Assembly (NCBI RefSeq): GCF_000379065.1
Contig: NZ_KB900614.1
Location: forward strand, 66,265 to 130,264
Length of the DNA stretch: 64,000 nt
Source: Salinispora mooreana
Lineage (GTDB): Bacteria > Actinomycetota > Actinomycetes > Mycobacteriales > Micromonosporaceae
Direction: 5' to 3'
This document shows, piece after piece, positions 16,278-24,152 of this stretch; the stretch's first letter is position 1; each line of letters begins with the position of its first letter. The position numbers and the translations under genes are program-made. The notes under the pieces were generated by a model that made no database searches, was not told the origin of the DNA, and saw nothing but the letters and a program-made list of their open reading frames with translations.

Positions 16278-17681
16278 TCAGGTGGATCGGGGCAGCCGGG
16301 CCAGCAGCACCGCGGCCACGGCACTACCAGCCGCTGTCCCCAGGAGAACCCGCATGATGCCAGCGGCGAGGTCGCCCTGCTCGATCATTGTGCCGGCCGC
16401 CGCGACTGCGATGCCCGAGCCGGCGAAGAGAATCGACAACGTCACCCCCGATGCCTCGCCGGCCCGCTCGGCCGGGACCATCGCCTGCGTGCCCAGAGTG
16501 GTAACGGTGAACCCGATCCGGTAGCCGAACCCCGCGACTGCCAGACTGATCAGATACGGCCATATGGCGCCACCGAAGGCCACCACGAGCAGGCCGAGGG
16601 CGCCGACCAGGATGGCGGCGGCGATCAACCGACGCACCGCGACCCGTTGGCTGAGCCGACCCGCGAACGGACTGGCGATGCCACCGCTGATCGAGGCGAT
16701 GCAGACGGCCAGGCCCGCGACGAACGGCGAGTAGCCCCGGACCTGCTGTAGGTGAATTGTCGTGGCGAAGATCGTGACCACCAGGGCGATGTTGGCGACC
16801 AGCCCCATCAGGGTCACCACCACAAACGTGGTGTCGTGGAAGAGGTCAAGCCTGATCAGTGGACTTTCGGCTACTCGCTCCCGAAGCACGAACGCGGCCA
16901 GCAACACCAGTCCCCCGACAGCGACGGCAGTGGCCACCACCGGTCGCCAGGCGTTCATCCGGTCGGCGGCCACGGTGATCGCCACAATCCCGAGCACCAC
17001 CACGACCAGACCCACCAGGTCGATCCGACGCGACACCGTGGGGTCGCGTGACTCCGGCAGCCAGACGATGGCGGCAACGATGGCCACGAGGCAGAGCGGC
17101 ACGTTCACCAGGAGCACGCTGCGCCAGCTCACCAGCTCGGTGAAGCCACCACCGAGCAGGGGCCCCAACGCCAACGCCACCGCCCCGATGCCGTAGGCGT
17201 TACCGATCGCCCGCTTCGCCCGCTTCCCCGGAAACGCCTCGGTGATCACCGCGAAGGCGAGGGGGTACACGATGCCCGAGCCCATCCCCTGCACCACCCG
17301 AAAGGCGATCACGATCGGCGGATCGGAGCCCAGGCCGGCGCCGAGCGACCCCATGCCAAAGATCGCCAAACCCGCGACCAGGATGCGCCGACGACCGAGG
17401 ATGTCGCCGAGCTTGCCACCAGGGATGAGGAACGCCGCCTGGGCCAGGATGTAGCCGCTGACCACCCAGTGCAGATCGGTGGTGGTCGTCCCCAACTCCG
17501 CCGCCATCGACGGCAACGCGAGACTCAACGCATAGAAGTCAAGCTGCACGATGAAGATGCACGCGGCGGCCGCGACCAACGTCAGCCCACGCGGCGGCCG
17601 ACCGCCGTTCCCCGCCGACGCGACACCACGGCCGGGCAGCCGAGGAAAGCGTAGGCGGAACGACACACCGAACCGTATCAT
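16278..17681 (-). CDS. DHA2-family MFS drug exporter, copy 2
   Basis: The 467-residue protein is the second copy of the 14-helix exporter at 11246-12640, in the same orientation about 5 kb away. It keeps motif A (GGKLGDILGRRR) and motif C (ALGPLLGG). The ATG at 17681 aligns with the start of copy 1 (MIRFGVSFR against MVCFGVSFR). Identity is patchy: blocks near 16741-16980 and 17150-17350 match copy 1 almost base for base, whereas the N- and C-terminal ends have drifted. It is divergent from the D-lactate dehydrogenase gene. Substrate unknown. Confidence 0.88.
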   Translation of the reverse strand: MIRFGVSFRLRFPRLPGRGVASAGNGGRPPRGLTLVAAAACIFIVQLDFYALSLALPSMAAELGTTTTDLHWVVSGYILAQAAFLIPGGKLGDILGRRRILVAGLAIFGMGSLGAGLGSDPPIVIAFRVVQGMGSGIVYPLAFAVITEAFPGKRAKRAIGNAYGIGAVALALGPLLGGGFTELVSWRSVLLVNVPLCLVAIVAAIVWLPESRDPTVSRRIDLVGLVVVVLGIVAITVAADRMNAWRPVVATAVAVGGLVLLAAFVLRERVAESPLIRLDLFHDTTFVVVTLMGLVANIALVVTIFATTIHLQQVRGYSPFVAGLAVCIASISGGIASPFAGRLSQRVAVRRLIAAAILVGALGLLVVAFGGAIWPYLISLAVAGFGYRIGFTVTTLGTQAMVPAERAGEASGVTLSILFAGSGIAVAAAGTMIEQGDLAAGIMRVLLGTAAGSAVAAVLLARLPRST

Positions 17682-17788
17682 TAACGGGGAAACTTCCTCT
17701 TTGTTCCATCTCGTCCGGTAATCCCAGTTGACTACCCGCTGTATGCGGCCCACCAGGCAAGTCGTACGGTGGTCACCGGAGGTGCCAA

Positions 17789-18790
17789 ATGCGCGTTTCG
17801 GTGTTTAGCACGAAACCATACGATCGGGAATTCCTGTCGGCGGCCAACCCGGCCGACGGCCACGAACTGGAATTCCTCGAGCCCCGACTCACCCCGCAGA
17901 CCGCCAAGCTCGCCAGCGGCGCAGCAGCGGTCTGCGCGTTCGTCAACGACGACCTCGGCACCGAGGTCCTGGAGCGGCTGGCCGCGGATGGCGTCCGCCT
18001 GATCGCGCTCCGCTCCGCCGGCTTCAACCACGTCGACCTGGCCACCGCCCGCCGACTCGGCCTCACCGTGGTCCGGGTGCCGGAGTACTCCCCGTACGCG
18101 GTGGCCGAGCACACGGTTGCCCTGATCCTCGCCCTCAATCGCAAGGTCTACCGGGCCTACAACCGGGTCCGGGAGCACAACTTCGCCCTCACCGGGCTGC
18201 TCGGCTTCGACCTGCACGGCCGGACCGTCGGCGTCGTCGGCACCGGGAAGATCGGGTTCTGTGTGGCCCGCATCCTGTCCGGGTTCGGCTGCCGGGTCAT
18301 CGCCAGCGACCCCTACCCCGACGACGCGGTGACCGCGGCGGGGATCGAGTACGTGCCGCTGCACCGCCTGCTGAGCGACTCGGACGTGATCACCCTGCAC
18401 TGCCCGCTCACCCCGGACACCGAGCACCTGATCAACCCCGAACGGATCGCCCAGATGCGCCGGGGCACAATGCTGATCAATACCAGTCGCGGTGCGCTGG
18501 TGGACACCCGAGCGGTGATCGACGGGCTCAAGAGCGGCCAGATCGGCTATCTCGGTCTCGACGTGTACGAGGAGGAGACCGACCTGTTCTTCGAGGACCT
18601 CTCCGACCGGGTCCTCGATGACGACGACTTCTCCCGGCTCAACACCTTCCCCAACGTGCTGATCACCGGTCACCAGGCCTTCTTCACCGAGGATGCGATG
18701 CGCAACATCGCCGCCACCACGATCGACAGCCTCACCACCATCGAACGGGAGGGAGCGGACGCCGTACCCCGGTCGGCCCGGGTCTGCTGA
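17789..18790 (+). CDS. D-2-hydroxyacid dehydrogenase (D-lactate type)
   Basis: This enzyme interconverts a 2-ketoacid such as pyruvate and its D-2-hydroxyacid with NAD(H). The 333-residue protein shows the family layout: the N-terminal substrate domain with [11 protein letters not shown], the Rossmann motif [10 protein letters not shown] at about 147-156, then the catalytic triad. The Arg is in [10 protein letters not shown], the Glu in DVYEEE and the His in TGHQAF. The [11 protein letters not shown] segment and the motif order match D-lactate dehydrogenases (LdhA). GGAGGTG lies upstream of the ATG. It stands 43 bp before a haloalkane dehalogenase gene. Confidence 0.92.
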   Translation: MRVSVFSTKPYDREFLSAANPADGHELEFLEPRLTPQTAKLASGAAAVCAFVNDDLGTEVLERLAADGVRLIALRSAGFNHVDLATARRLGLTVVRVPEYSPYAVAEHTVALILALNRKVYRAYNRVREHNFALTGLLGFDLHGRTVGVVGTGKIGFCVARILSGFGCRVIASDPYPDDAVTAAGIEYVPLHRLLSDSDVITLHCPLTPDTEHLINPERIAQMRRGTMLINTSRGALVDTRAVIDGLKSGQIGYLGLDVYEEETDLFFEDLSDRVLDDDDFSRLNTFPNVLITGHQAFFTEDAMRNIAATTIDSLTTIEREGADAVPRSARVC

Positions 18791-18833
18791 GCGCGGTGAC
18801 CGCACACCGACGCACTGTGCGATATTGACTGTC

Positions 18834-19742
18834 ATGTCTGCACTGCGTACGCCGGACAGCCGGTTCACCAACCTGCCCGACTTTCCCTACCAGCCCCACT
18901 ACGTCGACCTGGACGGCGTACGGATGGCCTACGTCACGGCCGGCCCAGCGGACGGGGAACCCGTGCTGCTGCTGCACGGGGAACCCAGCTGGTCATTCCT
19001 GTACCGGAAGGTCATCCCGGTGCTCGCCGACGCCGGGCTGCGGGCCATCGCGCCGGATCTCATCGGCTTCGGCCGGTCCGACAAGCCGGCCGAGCGCAAC
19101 GAGCACAGCTACGCCCGACACGTCGAGTGGATCCGCAGGTTCGCCTTCGACAAGCTGGGCCTGACCGGGGTGACGCTGGTCGGGCAGGACTGGGGCGGCC
19201 TGATCGGGCTCCGTCTGGTCGGCGAGCACCCGGACCGCTTCGCCCGGGTGGTGGCCGCCAACACCGGGCTCCCCACCGGTGACCAGGCGATGCCGGAGCT
19301 CTGGTGGCAGTTCCGGCAGATGGTCGAGACGGCCCCCGAGCTGACGGTGTCCCGCCTGGTGCAGTCGGGCTGCCAGCGCGAGCTGACCGCGGCGGAGCTG
19401 GCGGCCTACGACGCGCCGTTCCCAGACGAGTCCTACCTCGCCGGCGTCCGCACCATGCCCACCCTGGTGCCGACCGCACCAGACGATCCGGCCAGCACCG
19501 CCAACCGCGCCGCCTGGACCGAACTCTCCCGTTGGGAGCGCCCGTTCCTGGTGGCGTTCAGCGACCAGGATCCGATCACCGGGGGGATGGCACCGGTACT
19601 GCGCCGTACCGTGCCGGGTGCAGCCGGAATCGACCATCCAGTGATCGAGGGAGCCGGGCACTTCCTCCAGGAAGACGCGGGTGAGCAGCTCGGCAAGGTG
19701 ATCGTGGAGTTCGTCCGAACCGCTGCCGCGACCGCATCCTAG
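18834..19742 (+). CDS. Haloalkane dehalogenase
   Basis: An alpha/beta-hydrolase of 302 residues that would cleave carbon-halogen bonds of haloalkanes to alcohol plus halide. Diagnostic motifs are HGEPSWSFLYR (oxyanion region), the nucleophile elbow VGQDWGG with Asp119 followed by halide-binding Trp120, the cap with ELWWQFRQM, and the catalytic His in EGAGHFLQEDAG. The GPADGEPVLLLHGEP start is typical of the DhlA/DhmA group. The ATG at 18834 has no clear Shine-Dalgarno and may be leaderless or read from the upstream dehydrogenase message. The natural substrate is unknown. Confidence 0.9.
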   Translation: MSALRTPDSRFTNLPDFPYQPHYVDLDGVRMAYVTAGPADGEPVLLLHGEPSWSFLYRKVIPVLADAGLRAIAPDLIGFGRSDKPAERNEHSYARHVEWIRRFAFDKLGLTGVTLVGQDWGGLIGLRLVGEHPDRFARVVAANTGLPTGDQAMPELWWQFRQMVETAPELTVSRLVQSGCQRELTAAELAAYDAPFPDESYLAGVRTMPTLVPTAPDDPASTANRAAWTELSRWERPFLVAFSDQDPITGGMAPVLRRTVPGAAGIDHPVIEGAGHFLQEDAGEQLGKVIVEFVRTAAATAS

Positions 19743-19934
19743 TCGGGCAGAATCTCATCGAGTGAGCGAACAGTTACCCAGAGCGCGCCAGGTGGACTAG
19801 CCTTACCTGCGCGTTCGCCAGCGACGTCGACACGCCTCGGCCAACCCTGCCCGCCCGATCGGCCGGTTTTCCGGAGAACCCTCACCGCTGCGTCGCTGAT
19901 TGGGCAGGATCGTCGGCAACAAGGAGGTGCCGTT

Positions 19935-20366
19935 GTGCAGGACACCCGCGCTGTCGCCCTGACCGTCAAGGTGAGCGGCCTGCCACCGGTCAAAACCGAG
20001 GCGCTGTCCATCTTCGCCGCCGGCCATCGGCAGGCGACGAGGGTCCGCGCCCTACTTGAAGCAGCCTGTGCGGCGGCTCAGCACACCGGCTGGACCCCGT
20101 TGTCCGGGCCGATCGAAGTGGACCTCGTGCTGCGCTGCCCGCCGGGGCATCGCACATCCGACGCCAGCACGCTACTCGGCGGGGTGTGTGCGGTGCTGCA
20201 GGACAAGAAGCGGGTGGCCAGCATCGGTCTGGCCCACCTCGGCGTCCTGGTGGACGTCGCACTCTACGACGATGACCGGCAGATCAGAACAATGACGTAC
20301 CGGGAGGAACCGGCGGAGGACTACTCGTACGAGGTGCGGGTCGCCGCCGTGCCAGCCGCGGTGTAA
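19935..20366 (+). CDS. Small protein with RusA-like features
   Basis: A 143-residue protein starting at GTG with a strong AAGGAGGT site. I do not recognise it with certainty. The second half (TSDASTLLGGVCAVLQDK...LYDDDRQIRTM) resembles the fold pattern of RusA-type Holliday-junction resolvases, which have a Dx(D/N)N...K...DAL helix followed by a VYxDDxQI strand. Some expected acidic and Lys positions differ, so activity is doubtful. It is followed 46 bp later by another small gene on the same strand, probably co-transcribed. Confidence 0.55.
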   Translation: MQDTRAVALTVKVSGLPPVKTEALSIFAAGHRQATRVRALLEAACAAAQHTGWTPLSGPIEVDLVLRCPPGHRTSDASTLLGGVCAVLQDKKRVASIGLAHLGVLVDVALYDDDRQIRTMTYREEPAEDYSYEVRVAAVPAAV

Positions 20367-20412
20367 CCGACGGCGACGATGGGGTACCCGGTCACCGAGG
20401 AAGGGAGCGCCG

Positions 20413-20682
20413 ATGTCAGAGCCACACGTCACGCTGGAGCCCCGGGACGCAGTGCAGAAGAAGCTGCGCGGCCCACTGGAGGAGCAGCTGACCTCGGCGC
20501 TTCAGGCCGCCACCGACCGAGTCCGGGAAAGCTACGACGGCGAGCCGGTCGAGCAGGTCTGCCAGCGGCTGCTGGATGAGACCCGCGCCGGCTTGCACCC
20601 AGACATCGCGGCCGGGTTCCAGCCCGACATGGACGAGTTCTGTCGGGTGGCGGTGGCAATCGTCCGCGGCACGGCGGTGTGA
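20413..20682 (+). CDS. Small hypothetical protein
   Basis: An 89-residue, mostly helical, acidic protein preceded by GAGGAAGGGAGC and an ATG. It has no signal peptide, membrane segment or motif that I recognise. The stop codon overlaps a strong hairpin terminator, so it ends the transcript started by the preceding small gene. Confidence 0.6.
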   Translation: MSEPHVTLEPRDAVQKKLRGPLEEQLTSALQAATDRVRESYDGEPVEQVCQRLLDETRAGLHPDIAAGFQPDMDEFCRVAVAIVRGTAV

Positions 20683-20714
20683 GCGCTCCGCCCGTCAGAA
20701 GTGGCGGAGCGCTC
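20681..20714. terminator. Bidirectional hairpin terminator
   Basis: A perfect 12-bp stem (GAGCGCTCCGCC with GGCGGAGCGCTC) with a 10-nt loop lies between two convergent genes. It overlaps the stop codon of the plus-strand gene and is 5 bp from the stop of the minus-strand HAD gene. Confidence 0.88.
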
Positions 20715-20719
20715 TGCCA

Positions 20720-21421
20720 TCAGAAGTGGTGCAGCAGATCGGGGAAGGCGGTGACGTGCAGCACCGCCGCGTCGCCGTGGTCCAGCGCGTCGTGCTCCAA
20801 CACCCAGGTGTTCTCGTTCGGAACGTAGACGGCGTTCATCCCGGCCGCGCGGGCCGGCAGAATGTCTGACTTCGGCGAGTTCCCGATCATCCAGGCCCGA
20901 GCCGGTGCGAAATCGTGCTCGTTGGCCAGCCACCGGTATGTGGTCACGTCCTTCTCCGGCACGATGTGCGCGGCCCGGAAGTGGTGCAGCAGGTCCGAGG
21001 CGTCCAGCTTCCGCTGCTGCTCCTCCCGGTCGCCCTTGGTGAGCAGGAACAGCTCGTGCCGACCGGCCAACTCGTCCAACGCCTCCGCCACCCCCGGCAT
21101 CAGCTCCACCCGGTGCTCGACCAGGGCGACGGCCAGCTCCTCGATCCCCCGCCGCTCGGCGGCCGTGGCTGGCCGCTCCCGCAGCCGCTCGAAACACTCG
21201 GCGAGACTACGCAGAAAGACCTTGCTGCCGTAGCCGTGCACGACCGCGTTGGCCCGCTCGATGTCGTCGAGAATCGTACGGATCTCGGTGCGCTCCAGAG
21301 TCGGGTGCGCCATCCAGGTCAGAAAGTCCTCGATGACCCGCTCGAAGACGATGTTGTTCTCCCAGAGCGTGTCGTCGGCATCGAAGATCAGCACCTGCCC
21401 GTGTCGACGTGCACCTGCCAT
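20720..21421 (-). CDS. HAD-superfamily hydrolase
   Basis: A 233-residue haloacid-dehalogenase-fold hydrolase. Motif I is LIFDADDTLW (Asp14 nucleophile, Asp16 acid/base), motif II LLTKGD, motif III Lys in EEQQRKLDAS or EKDVTT, and motif IV MIGNSPKSDILPA. The helical cap between motifs I and II (about 20-100) suits a small phosphorylated substrate. It is complete and of normal length for class IA HADs. The substrate cannot be predicted from the sequence or the neighbours. Confidence 0.85.
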   Translation of the reverse strand: MAGARRHGQVLIFDADDTLWENNIVFERVIEDFLTWMAHPTLERTEIRTILDDIERANAVVHGYGSKVFLRSLAECFERLRERPATAAERRGIEELAVALVEHRVELMPGVAEALDELAGRHELFLLTKGDREEQQRKLDASDLLHHFRAAHIVPEKDVTTYRWLANEHDFAPARAWMIGNSPKSDILPARAAGMNAVYVPNENTWVLEHDALDHGDAAVLHVTAFPDLLHHF

Positions 21422-21638
21422 GTGGCCCTCCCGTCAAGAGTCGGCGCCACCGTAAACGAGCCCATACCGATCCGGCCACCTGGTTTCGCACCCACCGTTG
21501 GGGAGAGCGGCGGCAGGCCCAGGCATCTGCGGGCGGCACCGTCCCTTTCGGAGGACGGGTGAGCTCCCGGGCAGTACCGCCACTGCACTACAGTGACGTA
21601 GCTTCTGGGCGTCCGGGATCCGGGGAGGGTGAGCGGGC

Positions 21639-22448
21639 ATGATGGGACCGTCGCACGCGCTGTCTGGCGCGGCGGTGTGGCTGGCCGGCTCCCTGGCGCT
21701 GGACCACTTCGCCGGCTATGAGCAGTCGCCGCTCGCGCTCGCCGTTGGCACCGCGGTCTGCGCGGGGGGTGCGCTCCTTCCCGACCTCGATCTCTCCGGC
21801 AAGGTCACCCGAAACCAGGGCGGCGCCACGGTCGCCCGCACCTTCGGCGTCTTCTCCCTCTTCGTCGCCGAGGTGACCGAGAAGGTGTCGCTCGGCGTCT
21901 ACTATGCGACGAAGTTGAGTCGCGACCCGCGTCGCACCAACGGGCACCGCACCCTGACCCACACCATTCCCTTCACCGTACTGGTCGGCTGGGGCACCAC
22001 CGCGCTCTGCGCCGCGTACGGCAAGTGGGCGGTGATCGGCATCCTCTTCTTCATGTTCGGTCTCGCCCTACGCGGTCTCTTCGACGAATGGGCCGACCGC
22101 GCCGGCTGGTTCGTGGTGACCCTCGCCTCGCTCGCCGCGGCGTGGTTCACCTTCGCCACCCTGCCCGGGGACCGGGGCTATCCGATGATCGGGCTGGCGG
22201 TCGGCGTCGGCTGCTTCGTCCACATCCTCGGTGACATGATCACTCGGGCCGGGGTGCCCATCCTCTGGCCGATCCCGATCAAACGTCGGATGTGGCGGAT
22301 GATCAGCCTGCCGGACTCGATCGCGCTCCGCGCGGGTGGCAAGACCGAAGTGGTCTTCGTCCGGACCGCGCTCACCATCGTCGCGGTGCTCTCCGCCGTC
22401 GGGCTGGTCGCCCCGCACCTGCTCAGTCGCTTCAACATCGAGGTCTGA
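21639..22448 (+). CDS. YdjM-like membrane metal-dependent hydrolase
   Basis: The 269-residue integral membrane protein matches the YdjM/LexA-regulated, DUF457 group. It begins MMGPSHALSGAAVWL, where the His is a likely metal ligand, and continues with LLPDLDL, NGHRTLTHTIPF and VGCFVHILGDMIT. These His/Asp motifs line the predicted active site at the membrane face. Five or six hydrophobic segments are visible. GGGGAGGGTGAGC precedes the start. The next gene starts 5 bp after its stop, so the two are probably co-translated. Confidence 0.85.
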   Translation: MMGPSHALSGAAVWLAGSLALDHFAGYEQSPLALAVGTAVCAGGALLPDLDLSGKVTRNQGGATVARTFGVFSLFVAEVTEKVSLGVYYATKLSRDPRRTNGHRTLTHTIPFTVLVGWGTTALCAAYGKWAVIGILFFMFGLALRGLFDEWADRAGWFVVTLASLAAAWFTFATLPGDRGYPMIGLAVGVGCFVHILGDMITRAGVPILWPIPIKRRMWRMISLPDSIALRAGGKTEVVFVRTALTIVAVLSAVGLVAPHLLSRFNIEV

Positions 22449-22453
22449 CTGCC

Positions 22454-23347
22454 GTGCCGGTAACCACCGACGACGCCGACGTCCCGGCGTTCTGGCAGGG
22501 CCTCGGTCTGCCCGGCCTCGCCGACGTGCACGTGCACTTCCTCCCGCCCCGGCTGCTGCGTCGGGTGTGGGCGTACTTCGACGCGGCCGGTCCGCTCCTC
22601 GGCACCACCTGGCCCATCCGCTACCGGTGGAGCGACGCGGAGCGGCTGGCGCACCTGCGCCGGATGGGCGTACGGGCGTTCAGTGCCCTGGCGTACGCGC
22701 ACCGCCCCGCGATGGCCGCCGACCTGAACTCCTGGACCCTCGACTTCGCCCGCGCGAACCCGGACTGCCTCCCCTCGGCCACGTTCTTCCCCGAGCCGGC
22801 GGCGCCCCGGTACGTCACCGAGGCGCTCACCGCCGGTGCCCGGGTGTTCAAGGTGCACGTGCAGGTCGGCGGGTTCGCACCGACCGATCCGCTACTCGAT
22901 CCGGTGTGGGGGCTGCTCGCCGACGCCGGGGTGCCGGTGGTGGTGCACGCCGGACACGCACCGGCCGGCACCGCACACACCGGCCCCGGCCCCTTCGCCG
23001 ACCTGCTCGCCCGGCACCCGCGGCTCGCCGCGGTGGTGGCGCACCTCGGCGCACCGGACTATTCGGCTTTCCTCGACCTCACCGACCGGTACCAGAACGT
23101 GCGGCTGGACACCACCATGGCCTTCACCCCGTTCTTCGACCAGGCCGTGCCCTTCCCCACCACGGAGCTGCCCCGGCTACGCGAACTGGGCCTGGCCGGC
23201 AAGGTGCTGCACGGCAGCGACTTCCCCAACCTGCCCTACGCGTACGCCGAGCAGCTCACCGCGCTGGCCCGACTCGACCTGGGCGATGCCTGGTTGCGGG
23301 CGGTGTGCTGGACCAACGCCGCCGCCCTGTTTGATCTGCCGGGTTGA
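22454..23347 (+). CDS. Amidohydrolase family 2 protein
   Basis: A 297-residue TIM-barrel metal hydrolase or decarboxylase of the ACMSD/amidohydrolase-2 superfamily. The metal-binding ADVHVHFLPP motif is at about 20-29. Later metal ligands appear in VVVHAGHA and VVAHLGAPDY, and the terminal catalytic Asp in LHGSDFPNLPY. The GTG at 22454 is used because GAGG lies upstream at the end of the preceding gene and the longer in-frame extension reads through that gene. The stop abuts the convergent MobA-like gene with no gap. Substrate unknown. Confidence 0.85.
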   Translation: MPVTTDDADVPAFWQGLGLPGLADVHVHFLPPRLLRRVWAYFDAAGPLLGTTWPIRYRWSDAERLAHLRRMGVRAFSALAYAHRPAMAADLNSWTLDFARANPDCLPSATFFPEPAAPRYVTEALTAGARVFKVHVQVGGFAPTDPLLDPVWGLLADAGVPVVVHAGHAPAGTAHTGPGPFADLLARHPRLAAVVAHLGAPDYSAFLDLTDRYQNVRLDTTMAFTPFFDQAVPFPTTELPRLRELGLAGKVLHGSDFPNLPYAYAEQLTALARLDLGDAWLRAVCWTNAAALFDLPG

Positions 23348-23998
23348 CTACGCGCCGACCCGCTGCGGTGGGACGGTTAACCCGTACAGGGCCATCAACT
23401 CCGGGCTGTCGACCCGACTGCCGTCGGCGACGGTGTCACAGGAGATGTCGACGATCTGGTCCTTGTGCGCCAGCAGGTATGGACGGGCGCCGACATCCGC
23501 GCTGGCCAGCGTGGCGATGCCGGACCAGTGCCGGCGACCGAAGAGCATCGGGTAGCCGCGCAGTCCGCCGTAGGTGGCGCAGACCAGCACGTCCGGGTAT
23601 GGCAGTGCGGTGACCCGCTGGACCGCCGCGGCGGTCAGGCCCGGCATGTCCACCGGAACGACGACCACCGCCTCGATGGCGTCGTCGTCGATGGCCGCGA
23701 GGCCAGCCTTGATTGAGGAGCCCACTCCGGTTCCCCAGGCCCGGTTCACCACGACGGTGGCCTGGGTGAGGTCAGCGGTCTCCTGTACCTGGTCGGCGGC
23801 GGCGCCGAGGACGACCACGATCTGCTCGCAGCCCGCCGCCGTCATCGTGTCGATCATCGTGCTCACCAGTGGTTTCTCGCCCTGGCACAGCAACGCCTCG
23901 GGGCCACCGATCCGGCGCCCGCCACCCGCGGCGATGATCATTCCTGCGGTCCGGTTCAGCGGTGCCACCTCCGTCTGGTAGCGGACCGGGCAGGCCAC
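23348..23998 (-). CDS. MobA/MocA-like nucleotidyltransferase
   Basis: A 216-residue GT-A fold NTP-transferase of the MobA/MocA type, used in molybdenum cofactor maturation. The signature region reads AAGGGRRIGGPEALL at about 23-37; most members have Lys where this one has Glu (PKALL against PEALL), and that Lys contacts the nucleotide. The metal-binding VPVDMPGLT is intact and FGRRHW follows. The start is GTG. There are no other molybdenum genes in the window, so the substrate is uncertain; coenzyme F420 guanylyltransferase-like or sugar-nucleotide roles are alternatives. Confidence 0.75.
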   Translation of the reverse strand: MACPVRYQTEVAPLNRTAGMIIAAGGGRRIGGPEALLCQGEKPLVSTMIDTMTAAGCEQIVVVLGAAADQVQETADLTQATVVVNRAWGTGVGSSIKAGLAAIDDDAIEAVVVVPVDMPGLTAAAVQRVTALPYPDVLVCATYGGLRGYPMLFGRRHWSGIATLASADVGARPYLLAHKDQIVDISCDTVADGSRVDSPELMALYGLTVPPQRVGA

Positions 23999-24061
23999 CT
24001 GCCCGGTCCGGGACGCACAACGGACCCAACGAGCAGTCAGCGTTCAGGTTCCGGGCATGAA

Positions 24062-24074
24062 TCGGATATTCCGA
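24062..24074. promoter_or_regulatory. 13-bp palindrome in AT-rich spacer
   Basis: TCGGATATTCCGA has 5-bp arms around TAT in the AT-rich spacer (24050-24110) upstream of the MobA-like gene. It is a candidate operator for that gene; no regulator can be assigned. Confidence 0.4.
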
Positions 24075-24152
24075 GCATAAGATACAAAAGGTTAGATTTA
24101 GGCGCTCCACCTGGACTGGCGGCGTCCCATCGGGGAAGAGCCGAACAGCAGC

